Program-made: the position numbers and the translations under genes
Notes under the pieces: generated by a model
Databases searched by the model: none
Told to the model about the DNA's origin: nothing
What the model saw: the letters and a program-made list of their open reading frames with translations, nothing else
In this document: positions 1 through 9,100 of the stretch, one piece after another
Position numbering within the stretch: the first letter of the stretch is position 1
Layout of the letters: every line of letters begins with the position of its first letter
Origin: an uncultured Clostridia bacterium
GTDB lineage: Bacteria; Bacillota; Clostridia; Oscillospirales; Acutalibacteraceae
Assembly (NCBI GenBank): GCA_937892525.1
Contig: CALAEV010000037.1
Span: 1-15,987, forward strand
Direction of reading: 5' to 3'
DNA: 15,987 nt

Positions 1-901
1 CACGACGGCCGTTGTCAATGAGAGCGTCAACTGCTTCCTGAAGCATTCTCTTTTCATTTCTTACGATAATTTCAGGAGCGTTAAGTTCTAAAAGTCTCTT
101 AAGACGGTTATTTCTGTTGATAACACGTCTGTAAAGGTCATTAAGGTCAGATGTTGCAAAACGGCCACCGTCAAGCTGTACCATAGGACGAATATCTGGT
201 GGAATAACAGGAATTACATCCATAATCATCCATTCAGGACGGTTACCTGACTGCTTGAATGCTTTTGCAACTTCAAGTCTTTTAAGAAGTCTTGTCTTTT
301 TCTGGCCTGAAGCACCGTCAAGCTCTTCACGAAGCTGTTTGCAAAGCTCATCAATATCAACTTCACTAAGAAGTTCCTTGATAGCCTCAGCACCCATACC
401 TGCTTTGAACTCGTCGTCATACTTTTCAACCATATCCTGATACTCTTTGTCGCTGAGTATCTGATTTTTTGTAAGTTCTGTGTCGCCTGGGTCGATAACG
501 ATGTACTTTGCAAAGTAAAGTACTTTTTCAAGGTCACGAGGTGAAACGTCAAGAATGAGACCCATTCTTGAAGGAATACCTTTGAAGTACCAGATGTGTG
601 AAACAGGGGCAACAAGTTCAATATGACCCATTCTTTCACGACGTACTTCTTTCTTAGTAACCTCTACGCCACATTTTTCACAAACCTTACCTTTATAACG
701 AATTTTCTTGTATTTACCACAATGACATTCAAGGTCTTTCTGTGGTCCGAAAATTCTTTCACAGTACAAACCGTCTTTTTCCGGTTTAAGTGTACGGTAA
801 TTTATTGTTTCGGGCTTTTTAACCTCACCGTATGACCATTCTCTAATCTGGTCAGGAGAGGCAAGACCGATTTTTATTGCTTCAAATGGTTTTTTATCCA
901 T
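1..901 (-). CDS. rpoC: RNA polymerase beta' subunit, N-terminal part (cut by window edge)
   Basis: This is the 5' part of the gene for the largest catalytic subunit of RNA polymerase. The first 300 codons are visible and the gene runs off the left edge. It starts MDKKPFEAIKIGLASP, the usual beta' N-terminus. The zinc-binding cysteines of the beta' zipper/zinc domain are present at about C59, C61, C74 and C77 (ECHCGKY and CEKCGVEV). Further on, NRPEWMIMDVIPVIPPDIRP (about 220-239) and QLDGGRFATSDLNDLYRRVI (about 242-261) are hallmark stretches leading to the clamp and rudder region. The ATG at 901 is preceded by an AAGGAAGAAGG Shine-Dalgarno region. The gene lies 47 bp downstream of rpoB on the same strand with no terminator between them, so the two are almost certainly cotranscribed. 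The active-site NADFDGD motif lies outside the window. Confidence 0.98.
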   Translation of the reverse strand, partial: MDKKPFEAIKIGLASPDQIREWSYGEVKKPETINYRTLKPEKDGLYCERIFGPQKDLECHCGKYKKIRYKGKVCEKCGVEVTKKEVRRERMGHIELVAPVSHIWYFKGIPSRMGLILDVSPRDLEKVLYFAKYIVIDPGDTELTKNQILSDKEYQDMVEKYDDEFKAGMGAEAIKELLSEVDIDELCKQLREELDGASGQKKTRLLKRLEVAKAFKQSGNRPEWMIMDVIPVIPPDIRPMVQLDGGRFATSDLNDLYRRVINRNNRLKRLLELNAPEIIVRNEKRMLQEAVDALIDNGRR

Positions 902-948
902 TAAATTCAGCCCTTCTTCCTTTATCTATATGAAATAGGTGTAGTCAA

Positions 949-3900
949 TCAATAGTTCTCTTCGTCAAAATCTTCATCGCTGAAGTTGAGTGATGCTGTC
1001 ATCTCTTTGTAGAAATCAGAATCATCATCTTCATCCATACCTGTTCCGTCTTCGTTTTCAAGAACATAACCGTCGTTATAAGTAACGTCGTTTACTTCTT
1101 CAAACTCGATGTCTGTGTCAGGAGCAGGAACGTAATCGAATTCGTCATTATCAAATCCGTTCTTGATGTCGATTTCTTCGCCGTCTTCATCAAGTACATG
1201 AACATCAAGAGCGAGTGCCTGAAGTTCCTTGATGAGAACTTTGAATGACTCTGGGATTCCGGGTTTCGGAATATTAAGGCCTTTAACGATAGCCTCATAA
1301 GTCTTTCTTCTACCTGTAAGGTCGTCAGACTTAACTGTAAGAATTTCCTGAAGTGTATATGCTGCACCGTAAGCTTCAAGTGCCCAAACTTCCATTTCAC
1401 CGAAACGCTGACCACCGAACTGAGCTTTACCACCAAGTGGCTGCTGAGTAACGAGAGCGTATGGACCGATTGAACGAGCGTGGATTTTGTCGTCAACCAA
1501 GTGGAGAAGTTTAAGGTAGTACATAACACCAACTGTAACTGGGTTATCAAACTTCTGACCTGTTCTACCGTCAGTAAGAATTGACTTACCATCTTCACGG
1601 TAACCAGCTTCTTTGAGGGCTTCACGGATATCTTCTTCGTGAGCACCATCAAAAACAGGAGTTGCAATCTTCTGGCCAAGTTTTCTGTAAGCGAAGCCTA
1701 AGTGAACTTCAAGAACCTGACCGATGTTCATACGAGAAGGAACACCCAATGGGTTAAGAACGATATCAAGTGGAGTACCGTCATCAAGGAATGGCATATC
1801 TTCCTGTGGAAGAATACGTGAAACAACACCCTTGTTACCGTGACGACCAGCCATCTTGTCACCAACTGAGAGTTTTCTCTTTTGTGCAATATAGCAACGA
1901 ACAATCTTATTAACACCTGGGCTTAATTCGTCACTATTTTCTCTTGTGAATACTTCAACGTCAACAACAATACCGTATTCACCGTGAGGAACGCGAAGTG
2001 AAGTGTCACGAACTTCTTTAGCTTTTTCGCCAAAGATAGCACGAAGAATCTTTTCTTCAGCAGTAGCAACATCAGTTTCACCCTTAGGAGTAACTTTACC
2101 AACAAGAATATCGCCTGAATGAACCTCAGCACCTACACGGATAATACCGTTTTCGTCAAGGTCTTTAAGAGCATCTTCACCAACGTTAGGAATGTCTCTT
2201 GTAATATCTTCAGGTCCAAGCTTTGTATCTCTTGCTTCGATTTCGTATTCTTCAATATGGATTGAAGTATAAACGTCATCGCGAACAAGTTTTTCATTGA
2301 TAAGAACAGCGTCTTCGTAGTTATAACCTTCCCAAGTCATAAAGCCGATAAGAGCATTCTTACCAAGTGAGATTTCACCGTTTGAAGTTGCAGGACCGTC
2401 TGCAATAACTTCATTAGCTTCAATCTGCTGACCAAGTTCAACGATTGGTCTTTGATTAATACATGTACCCTGGTTTGAACGCATAAACTTGATAAGTTCA
2501 TAAGTATCAACTTCACCGTCAGCAGTTGTGATAGCGATAGTTTTAGCATCAACCTGAGTAACTGTACCTGCACGTTTTGCAAGAACTACTGTACCTGAGT
2601 CAACAGCAGCCTTGTATTCCATACCAGTACCAACGATTGGAGACTCTGTTTTGAGAAGTGGAACAGCCTGACGTTGCATATTTGAACCCATCAAAGCACG
2701 GTTAGCGTCGTCGTTTTCAAGGAATGGAATCATTGCAGTAGCAACTGAAACAACCATCTTTGGAGAAACGTCCATATAGTCTGCTTCTGTTGTAGGAACT
2801 TCAAGGAAGTTGTCTCTATGACGAGCAGTAAGTTTTGCATTGATGAACTTGCCGTTTTCGTCAAGTGGTTCGTTAGCCTGAGCTACAATATAGTTATCTT
2901 CAACATCAGCTGTCATATATTCAACTTCTGAAAGAACTGTACCTGTCTTTTTATCGATTCTTCTGAAAGGAGCCTCGATAAAGCCGTACTTGTTGATTCT
3001 TGAGAAAGTTGCAAGGTATGAGATAAGACCGATGTTAGGACCTTCTGGAGTTTCGATAGGACACATTCTACCATAGTGTGAGTAGTGAACGTCACGAACT
3101 TCGAAACCTGCACGGTCACGAGAAAGACCACCAGGACCAAGTGCTGAAAGTCTTCTCTTATGTGTAAGCTCTGCAAGTGGGTTTGTCTGGTCCATAAACT
3201 GTGAAAGTGGTGATGAACCAAAGAACTCTTTAATAGCAGCCATAACAGGCCTGATATTGATAAGGGCCGCAGGAGTTACCTTATCAGGCTCCTGACTCTG
3301 AAGAGTCATTCTTTCTTTAACAACTCTTTCCATTCTTGCAAAACCGATTCTGAACTGGTTCTGAAGAAGTTCACCAACTGAACGGATACGACGATTACCA
3401 AGGTGGTCAATATCATCTGTTACACCAACGCCTGATGCGAGACCGTTAAGATAGTTGATTGAAGCAAAAATATCTTCTTTGATAATGTGCTTTGGAATAA
3501 GGTCATCTGCACGAAGAGCCATTTCTTCAAGAAGTGCTTCCTTATCGTCACCACATTTATCAAGAACTTCTATAAGAACTGAGAAGCGTACCTTTTCATT
3601 GATACCGATTTCTTCAAGTTCTTCTTCTGTAAACATTGGAACATATTCGGCAATGTCAACCATACCGTTAGAGAATACTTTAACCTCTTTGCCCTCAACA
3701 TCGAGAACAACAGTGTCAACACCCTCCTGCTCCATTCTGTAAGCAAGTTTTTCGTCGATTACATCGCCTGGCTCAGCCATAATTTCACCTGTAAGGTTAC
3801 TTACAACTGGTGCTGCAACCTTAAAGCCTGCAACACGGTCAGCAATACCGAGCTTTTTATTGTATTTATATCTACCAACACGAGATAAGTCGTAACGATG

Positions 3901-4689
3901 AGCATCGAAGAAGAGACCGTTAAGATGAGACTGTGCAGTTTCAAGTGCAGGTGGCTCACCCGGACGGAGTTTCTTATAAACCTCGATAAGAGCCTGTTCT
4001 GTATTAACAGTTGTGTCCTTATCAAGAGTTGCAACGATTCTGTCGTCATAACCAAAGAAATCCATAATCTCAGCATTAGAGCTTAAACCTAATGCACGGA
4101 TAAATGTAGTAATATAAATTTTTCTGTTCTTATCTATTCTTACATAGAAAAGGTCATTTTGGTCAGTTTCATACTCAAGCCAAGCACCACGGTTAGGAAT
4201 TACAGTTGTTGTGTAAAGTTCCTTACCAGTCTTATCATGAGTCATTCCATAATATGCACTTGGTGAACGAACAAGCTGTGAAATAATAACACGCTCTGCA
4301 CCGTTGATTACGAATGTACCGCTATCTGTCATAAGCGGGAAGTCGCCCATATAAACTTCGTTTTCTTTAACTTCGCCTGTTTCCTTGTTGAAAAGACGTG
4401 CAGTTACTCTAAGAGGTGCTGCATAAGTTGCATCTCTTTCTTTGCATTCTTTGACTGTGTACTTTGGCTTATCGTCCATACGATAATCTACAAAAGTCAA
4501 TTCAAGGTTACCTGTGAAATCTGTGATTGCGTCGATATCACGGAACACCTCTTTAAGTCCTGTTTCAAGGAACCACTTGTAAGAGTTCTTCTGTACTTCA
4601 ATAAGGTTAGGCATTTGCATAACTTCATTGATTTTTGAGAAACTCATACGGGTATTTCTGCCAAGTTTTACCGGTTTGACATTTACCAT
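949..4689 (-). CDS. rpoB: RNA polymerase beta subunit
   Basis: This is a complete 1246-residue beta subunit of RNA polymerase, within the usual length range for Firmicutes. Visible landmarks are NGAERVIISQLVRSPSAYY (about 129-147, protrusion), the rifampicin pocket at 491-517 (SQFMDQTNPLAELTHKRRLS within it), RDVHYSHYGRMCPIETPEG (532-550), KMAGRHGNKGVVSRILPQED (945-964), NPLGVPSRMNIGQVLEVHLG (979-998) and GGKAQFGGQRFGEMEVWALE (1086-1105). The C-terminus after about residue 1167 is a long, strongly acidic tail rich in Asp and Glu. In the rifampicin pocket the residues matching E. coli D516, H526 and S531 are the sensitive types, while the position of E. coli Q510 is Pro. The ATG at 4689 has GGAGAG 12 nt upstream, a rather long spacing. 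The gene is read from its own consensus promoter and forms an operon with rpoC. Confidence 0.99.
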   Translation of the reverse strand: MVNVKPVKLGRNTRMSFSKINEVMQMPNLIEVQKNSYKWFLETGLKEVFRDIDAITDFTGNLELTFVDYRMDDKPKYTVKECKERDATYAAPLRVTARLFNKETGEVKENEVYMGDFPLMTDSGTFVINGAERVIISQLVRSPSAYYGMTHDKTGKELYTTTVIPNRGAWLEYETDQNDLFYVRIDKNRKIYITTFIRALGLSSNAEIMDFFGYDDRIVATLDKDTTVNTEQALIEVYKKLRPGEPPALETAQSHLNGLFFDAHRYDLSRVGRYKYNKKLGIADRVAGFKVAAPVVSNLTGEIMAEPGDVIDEKLAYRMEQEGVDTVVLDVEGKEVKVFSNGMVDIAEYVPMFTEEELEEIGINEKVRFSVLIEVLDKCGDDKEALLEEMALRADDLIPKHIIKEDIFASINYLNGLASGVGVTDDIDHLGNRRIRSVGELLQNQFRIGFARMERVVKERMTLQSQEPDKVTPAALINIRPVMAAIKEFFGSSPLSQFMDQTNPLAELTHKRRLSALGPGGLSRDRAGFEVRDVHYSHYGRMCPIETPEGPNIGLISYLATFSRINKYGFIEAPFRRIDKKTGTVLSEVEYMTADVEDNYIVAQANEPLDENGKFINAKLTARHRDNFLEVPTTEADYMDVSPKMVVSVATAMIPFLENDDANRALMGSNMQRQAVPLLKTESPIVGTGMEYKAAVDSGTVVLAKRAGTVTQVDAKTIAITTADGEVDTYELIKFMRSNQGTCINQRPIVELGQQIEANEVIADGPATSNGEISLGKNALIGFMTWEGYNYEDAVLINEKLVRDDVYTSIHIEEYEIEARDTKLGPEDITRDIPNVGEDALKDLDENGIIRVGAEVHSGDILVGKVTPKGETDVATAEEKILRAIFGEKAKEVRDTSLRVPHGEYGIVVDVEVFTRENSDELSPGVNKIVRCYIAQKRKLSVGDKMAGRHGNKGVVSRILPQEDMPFLDDGTPLDIVLNPLGVPSRMNIGQVLEVHLGFAYRKLGQKIATPVFDGAHEEDIREALKEAGYREDGKSILTDGRTGQKFDNPVTVGVMYYLKLLHLVDDKIHARSIGPYALVTQQPLGGKAQFGGQRFGEMEVWALEAYGAAYTLQEILTVKSDDLTGRRKTYEAIVKGLNIPKPGIPESFKVLIKELQALALDVHVLDEDGEEIDIKNGFDNDEFDYVPAPDTDIEFEEVNDVTYNDGYVLENEDGTGMDEDDDSDFYKEMTASLNFSDEDFDEENY

Positions 4690-4698
4690 AGGGCTTAA

Positions 4699-4713
4699 TC
4701 ACTCTCCGTTCAT
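4699..4713 (-). other. Possible four-residue leader peptide ahead of rpoB
   Basis: A five-codon frame ATG AAC GGA GAG TGA (MNGE) lies inside the rpoB leader, with AGGA seven bases before its ATG. It covers the rpoB Shine-Dalgarno region (GGAGAG at 4702-4707) and stops nine bases before the rpoB ATG. Translating it would put a ribosome on the rpoB initiation region. A frame this short is expected often by chance, so the call is weak. Confidence 0.2.
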
Positions 4714-4824
4714 TTTTTTATCCTGAGCCCTACAACTATATACATAGTATATAAGGCGTGGAGATTACTAAATTTTACTGTGAGTTACACTTGCTTTTTT
4801 AGGCAAATTATGGTACACTTTGTG

Positions 4825-4852
4825 TTGCATAAAATACGCCAGCGTATATAAC
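4825..4852 (+). promoter_or_regulatory. Candidate promoter of the DUF815-lacZ unit
   Basis: On the plus strand TTGCAT (4825-4830) is followed after 16 bp by TATAAC (4847-4852), which would give a leader of about 80 nt. Other -10-like boxes nearby are TACACT at 4814-4819 with TTGCTT 17 bp upstream, and TATAAT at 4858-4863 without a good -35. The choice is uncertain. Whichever is used, the start lies inside the DNA that encodes the rpoB leader, so the two transcripts overlap in antisense. Confidence 0.35.
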
Positions 4853-4874
4853 TCCACTATAATAGCAATTTAGT

Positions 4875-4903
4875 ATTATATACCAGTCAAGTCAAGTTGT
4901 CAA
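4875..4903 (-). promoter_or_regulatory. Perfect-consensus sigma-A promoter of rpoBC
   Basis: On the minus strand the -35 box TTGACA (4898-4903) and the -10 box TATAAT (4875-4880) are both exact consensus and are separated by exactly 17 bp. Transcription should start near 4868, giving a leader of about 180 nt before the rpoB ATG. This is the only promoter in the window with both boxes perfect, as expected for a heavily expressed polymerase gene. Confidence 0.9.
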
Positions 4904-4939
4904 TACTAAATTTGGAAAATTTTTCAGAGGATGTTTTTA

Positions 4940-6124
4940 ATGGAAAAATACAAAAATATTGTGACTTCTGCAAAGACAGTTGTAATTTTCAAAAGCATAT
5001 TAAATAATAAGGGAATATCTGCTTTAATCAAATTGTTAGGTTGTGAAAGCGACAATGAAAATGAGTTTTTAAAATACTATTCAGATTTTGTTGCTGCCCT
5101 TTATGAGAAAACAGATGATTTATGTGAATACATAAATGAACTTTTACTAAATGACGAGAATATATATGTAAAGCAATCTGCAAAGGGAGATGTGTCCCCT
5201 CTTATGCAGAATGCAGTTGATAACGAGCTTACATTCTTTGAAGAGCTTTCAAAGGTAAAATGTGACGATTTTAAATCTATATATAATGGTATAGCGTTAC
5301 CAGAATGGAAAAACGGTAACATTTCTATAAAAGAAAAATACGAAAAAAAGATTTCTGTAATAAAAACAACAGGCTATGGAATTTATGCTACTCACAGAAT
5401 GTTCTTATATAAGGACAAGGAAATTATTCCTGTGAAATACCCTGACCCACAACGCCTTTCACAGATGAGTGGCTACGAGTTAGAAAGACAAAAGGTTATT
5501 GACAACACAATGGCATTACTTCAAAATAAGCCTTGCAACAATGTACTTCTTTATGGTGACGCAGGTAGTGGTAAGAGTAGTACAATCAAGGCAATCGTAA
5601 ACGAGTACTGGGAAATGGGACTTCGTCTTATTGAAATCAAGAAAAATCAGTTATACTCGTTACCTGATGTTATTGAAGAGCTTGCAGACAATCCACTTAA
5701 ATTCATTATCTTTATTGACGATTTAAGTTTTTCTACAAATGACAATGATTTTGGTGCATTAAAAGCCATTTTAGAGGGTGGCGTTGCAGGTAAAACTGAC
5801 AACCTTGTAATTTACGCCACAAGCAACCGTAGAAACCTTGTGAAAGAGAATTTTTCTGACCGTAACGGCGATGATATTCATCTTCAAGACACAATTCAAG
5901 AGATTATGAGCCTTTCTGCTCGTTTTGGTTTAAAAATTACTTTCTCAAAACCTGATAAAGATTTGTATTTATCTATTGTGGAAAATCTTTCTATGCAGTA
6001 TAATATAAGTATTGACAAGAATGAACTGTTTTTATCAGCTGAGGCATTTGCACTTCGTAATGGTGGCAGAAGCCCAAGAACTGCAAAACAATTCATAGAA
6101 TATCTTGCATCAAAAAGTGAATAA
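4940..6124 (+). CDS. DUF815-family AAA+ ATPase
   Basis: This is a cytoplasmic AAA+ ATPase of the DUF815 family (PF05673), 394 residues from the chosen start. Residues 1-190 form a helical N-terminal part without a recognised motif. The ATPase core follows: Walker A GDAGSGKS at 206-213, Walker B FIIFIDDL at 255-262, a sensor-like IYATSNRRNL at 291-300 and a C-terminal GGRSPRTAKQF with sensor-2-type arginines at 375-385. The closely spaced LEGG and TSNRR stretches are typical of DUF815. An ATG at 4931 is in frame, but AGAGG sits directly against it; the ATG at 4940 has that site 8-9 bases upstream and is the better start. The cellular role of the family is not established; remodelling of a protein partner is a reasonable guess from AAA+ membership. 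A beta-galactosidase gene follows 18 bp later, so the two are probably cotranscribed, though no functional link is known to me. Confidence 0.9.
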   Translation: MEKYKNIVTSAKTVVIFKSILNNKGISALIKLLGCESDNENEFLKYYSDFVAALYEKTDDLCEYINELLLNDENIYVKQSAKGDVSPLMQNAVDNELTFFEELSKVKCDDFKSIYNGIALPEWKNGNISIKEKYEKKISVIKTTGYGIYATHRMFLYKDKEIIPVKYPDPQRLSQMSGYELERQKVIDNTMALLQNKPCNNVLLYGDAGSGKSSTIKAIVNEYWEMGLRLIEIKKNQLYSLPDVIEELADNPLKFIIFIDDLSFSTNDNDFGALKAILEGGVAGKTDNLVIYATSNRRNLVKENFSDRNGDDIHLQDTIQEIMSLSARFGLKITFSKPDKDLYLSIVENLSMQYNISIDKNELFLSAEAFALRNGGRSPRTAKQFIEYLASKSE

Positions 6125-6142
6125 CCTTGTTGGAGGTAAAAT

Positions 6143-9100
6143 ATGAGAAATTATAAGTATGATTGGGAAAATCCTGCAATCTTCAAAAAGAATAAGGAAG
6201 ACGGCCACGTTATTGCCTTTTCTTATGATAATGAGCAGGACGCATTAAACCGTGTTGAGCCAAGCTCAAAAATGACTCTTAACGGTACTTGGAAATTCCA
6301 TTGGCAGAGAGGGTTAAATGACTGTCCTACAGATTTTTATAAGGATAGTTTTGACGCTTCTTTATGGCGCGATATTAAAGTACCATCAGTTTGGCAGATT
6401 GGTCAGGATACTGAAAGTTATCCTTACTATTATGCATCTACATACTGTCGTGCTATAAGTCGTAGCAAAAGCAAGATTCCATCAATTGACCACACAATGC
6501 AGGAAATCGGTATTTATGTAAGAGATTTCGATATGCCAGAACACTTTGACGGTCAAGAAATCTTCTTGCACTTCGGCGCTGCAAAATCTGCTATTGAAGT
6601 TTATCTTAACGGCGAATATGTTGGCTATTCACAGGGCTCAATGACTCCTCACGAATTTGACATTACAAAATATGCTCGCAAAGGCAGTAACCGAGTTGCA
6701 GTTAAAGTTTACCGTTTCTCTGACGGTGCATACCTTGAAAATCAGGATATGTGGCTTCTTTGTGGTCTTTACAGAGAAGTTTATGTGTTTGCAGAGCCAA
6801 AGAAATGCATTCGTGATTTCTTCATTACAACTGACCTTGACAAAGAATACAAAGACAGTAACACAAACCTTGAAATTAAAGTTAATAACTACGATAACAA
6901 AGGTGGGGCTACTGTTAAGGCAGAAATCATTGACAGCGACGAGAGAATTTTACTTGGCGAAGCAGAGTTCCAAGGTAGTGCTACTCTCAACTTTAACAAG
7001 TTAATCGAAAATCCAAAGAAATGGTCTGCTGAAACCCCATATCTTTATAAATTACTTATCAGTATTACTGCTGACGGCAAGACAACTTATAAATGCATCC
7101 GTTTTGGTTTCAAGAAAGTTGAAATTATTGGCGAAAAATTCCTTTTCAACGGTAAGCCATTACTTCTTCGTGGTGTTAACCGCCACGACTTTGACCCTGA
7201 CAACGGTTGGGCAGTGCCTACTGAAAGATACCATCAGGACTTAAACTTTATGAAAAATGCGAATATAAACTCTATTCGTACTTCTCACTACCCTGATGAC
7301 CCATATTTCTATGAACTTTGCGATGAGTACGGTTTCTATGTTATGGACGAATGCGACCTTGAAACTCACGGTGTTCGCCGTAAGGGTGTTCCAGGCGACA
7401 ACCCAATGTGGACGGACGCAGTAGTTGACAGAATGGAAAGAATGGTACTTCGCGACAGAAACCACGCTTGCGTATTTATGTGGTCTTTAGGTAACGAGGC
7501 TGGCGACGGCAACAACTTTATGGAAATGAAGAAAGCTGCCCTCAAACTTGACAATACTCGTCAATTCCATTATGAAGGCGACTTTAACTTCACAAAGAGT
7601 GATGTTATTTCAAGAATGTATCCTGTTGAGAGTGTTATGAAAAAACTCTGCAACAAAGAGCCTATCGAAATTACTCTTTATGACAATATTGCAAATGCAC
7701 TTGCTGCTGACTCAAAGCCAATTAAGAAAGAAGATTACTGCAGACCTGTTCTTCTTTGTGAATATGCTCACGCTATGGAAAACAGTCTTGGTAACTTCCA
7801 AGAGTATATGGACGACTTTGAGGCACACGAGCATATGTGCGGTGGTTATATCTGGGACTTTGTTGACCAAGCAATCCGTAGAAAAACTCCGGAGGGCGAC
7901 CAATGGCTTTACGGTACTGACTTTGAGAAATACGAGCCAGGCAGATATACACATCTTCCAAACACAACTGCTATGACAGGCTCAAATACATATTTCAACG
8001 CTAATGGTATTATTACAGCAGACAGAAAACCTCATCCATCATATTTTGAGGTTAAGAAAGTTTACTGCGAAATCAAGGTTAAAGAAAAAGACCTTAGCAA
8101 AGGCGAATTTACACTTATCAACAAGAAACTCTTTACTGACCTTGCTGATTTCCAGTTCAAGTGGAGTTTACAGGCAGAGGGCGTTGAAGTGCAAAGTGGT
8201 GTTGTTGACATTAACTGTGGCCCACAGTCTCAAGTTGATTTCACAATCCCTTATGACCTTACTACATTACCTGAAAAAGAGTGTGTTCTTATTGTTTCAT
8301 TCCTTAACAAAGAGGCACATCCTTGGTGCGAGGCTGGCTACGAGCAAGGCTTTGACCAGTTTGTTGTGAAATCAGTTAAGCCAGAAGAAAAGAAATATGA
8401 TGGTAATGTAACATTTGTTAAGAACGGCTCAGTAGTTACTGCTCAGGGCGAAGGCTTTGCAGTAACAATCAACGGTGGTAAGATTACATCACTTAAATAC
8501 AATGATAAAGAGTATTTAAAAGCACCTGTAACACCTAACTATTTTAGAGCAGTTACTGACAACGACCTTTCAAACATGAACTTTGTACCGTTCACAATTC
8601 CGTTCCACCCATACTTTAACTGGCAGAGAGCAACAAACGGCGCAAAGGGTACAGTTAAATCAGCAAGCAAGAACTCACTTGGTCAGTTGGTAATCAATAT
8701 TGATTGGAGTGTTCAGTTCTTCTCAGGTGTTACATCTGCAATTGTTGTAAATCCTGACGGTAGTCTTGAGATTACTCATACAGGTACACCTAAGATGTTC
8801 AATCTTCTTCGTTTTGGTACAAAGATGGGACTTCTTCGTGAATTTGACCAAGTTAAATGGTATGGTCGTGGCCCACAAGAAACATACTTTGACCGTAAGA
8901 CCGGTGGTAAGATTACACTCCACGAAAAGAGTGTAGCTGACCTTGAGCATCACTATATGCGACCACAGGAAAACGGCAACCGTACAGATGTAAGATGGGT
9001 TGAAATCAGAAATAAAGATAACCTTGGTCTTCGTTTTGAGGCAATGGGCGAAACACCAATTTGCTTCAGCGCATGGCACTACACACAAGACCAGTTGCAA

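Larger units (their letters stand above)
4690..4868 (-). promoter_or_regulatory. Structured rpoB leader (5' UTR)
   Basis: The transcribed leader of rpoB is about 180 nt and dense in inverted repeats. Local hairpins are ATACGC/GCGTAT (4834-4847), ACAC/GTGT (4815-4825) and TTGC/GCAA (4791-4806). In RNA sense, GTGGAGTTA (4857 to 4849) can pair over a distance with TAATCTCCAC (4767 to 4758, one bulge), or alternatively with TAACTCAC (4787 to 4780, one bulge). These two pairings exclude each other. Next to the gene, TAGGGCT (4732 to 4726) pairs with AGCCCTA (4695 to 4689), whose last base is the A of the rpoB start codon. I do not recognise a known riboswitch or attenuator class, and no T-run terminator is visible in the leader. 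Any regulatory role is inference from pairing potential alone. Confidence 0.45.

Noticed and set aside
1092..1679. 195-codon open frame on the same strand as rpoB in another frame
   Set aside because: It is fully inside conserved rpoB sequence, with a composition expected of an off-frame reading and no ribosome binding site.
4931..4939. In-frame ATG nine bases upstream of the chosen DUF815 start
   Set aside because: The only Shine-Dalgarno (AGAGG) directly abuts this ATG with no spacer, while the ATG at 4940 has the proper distance.
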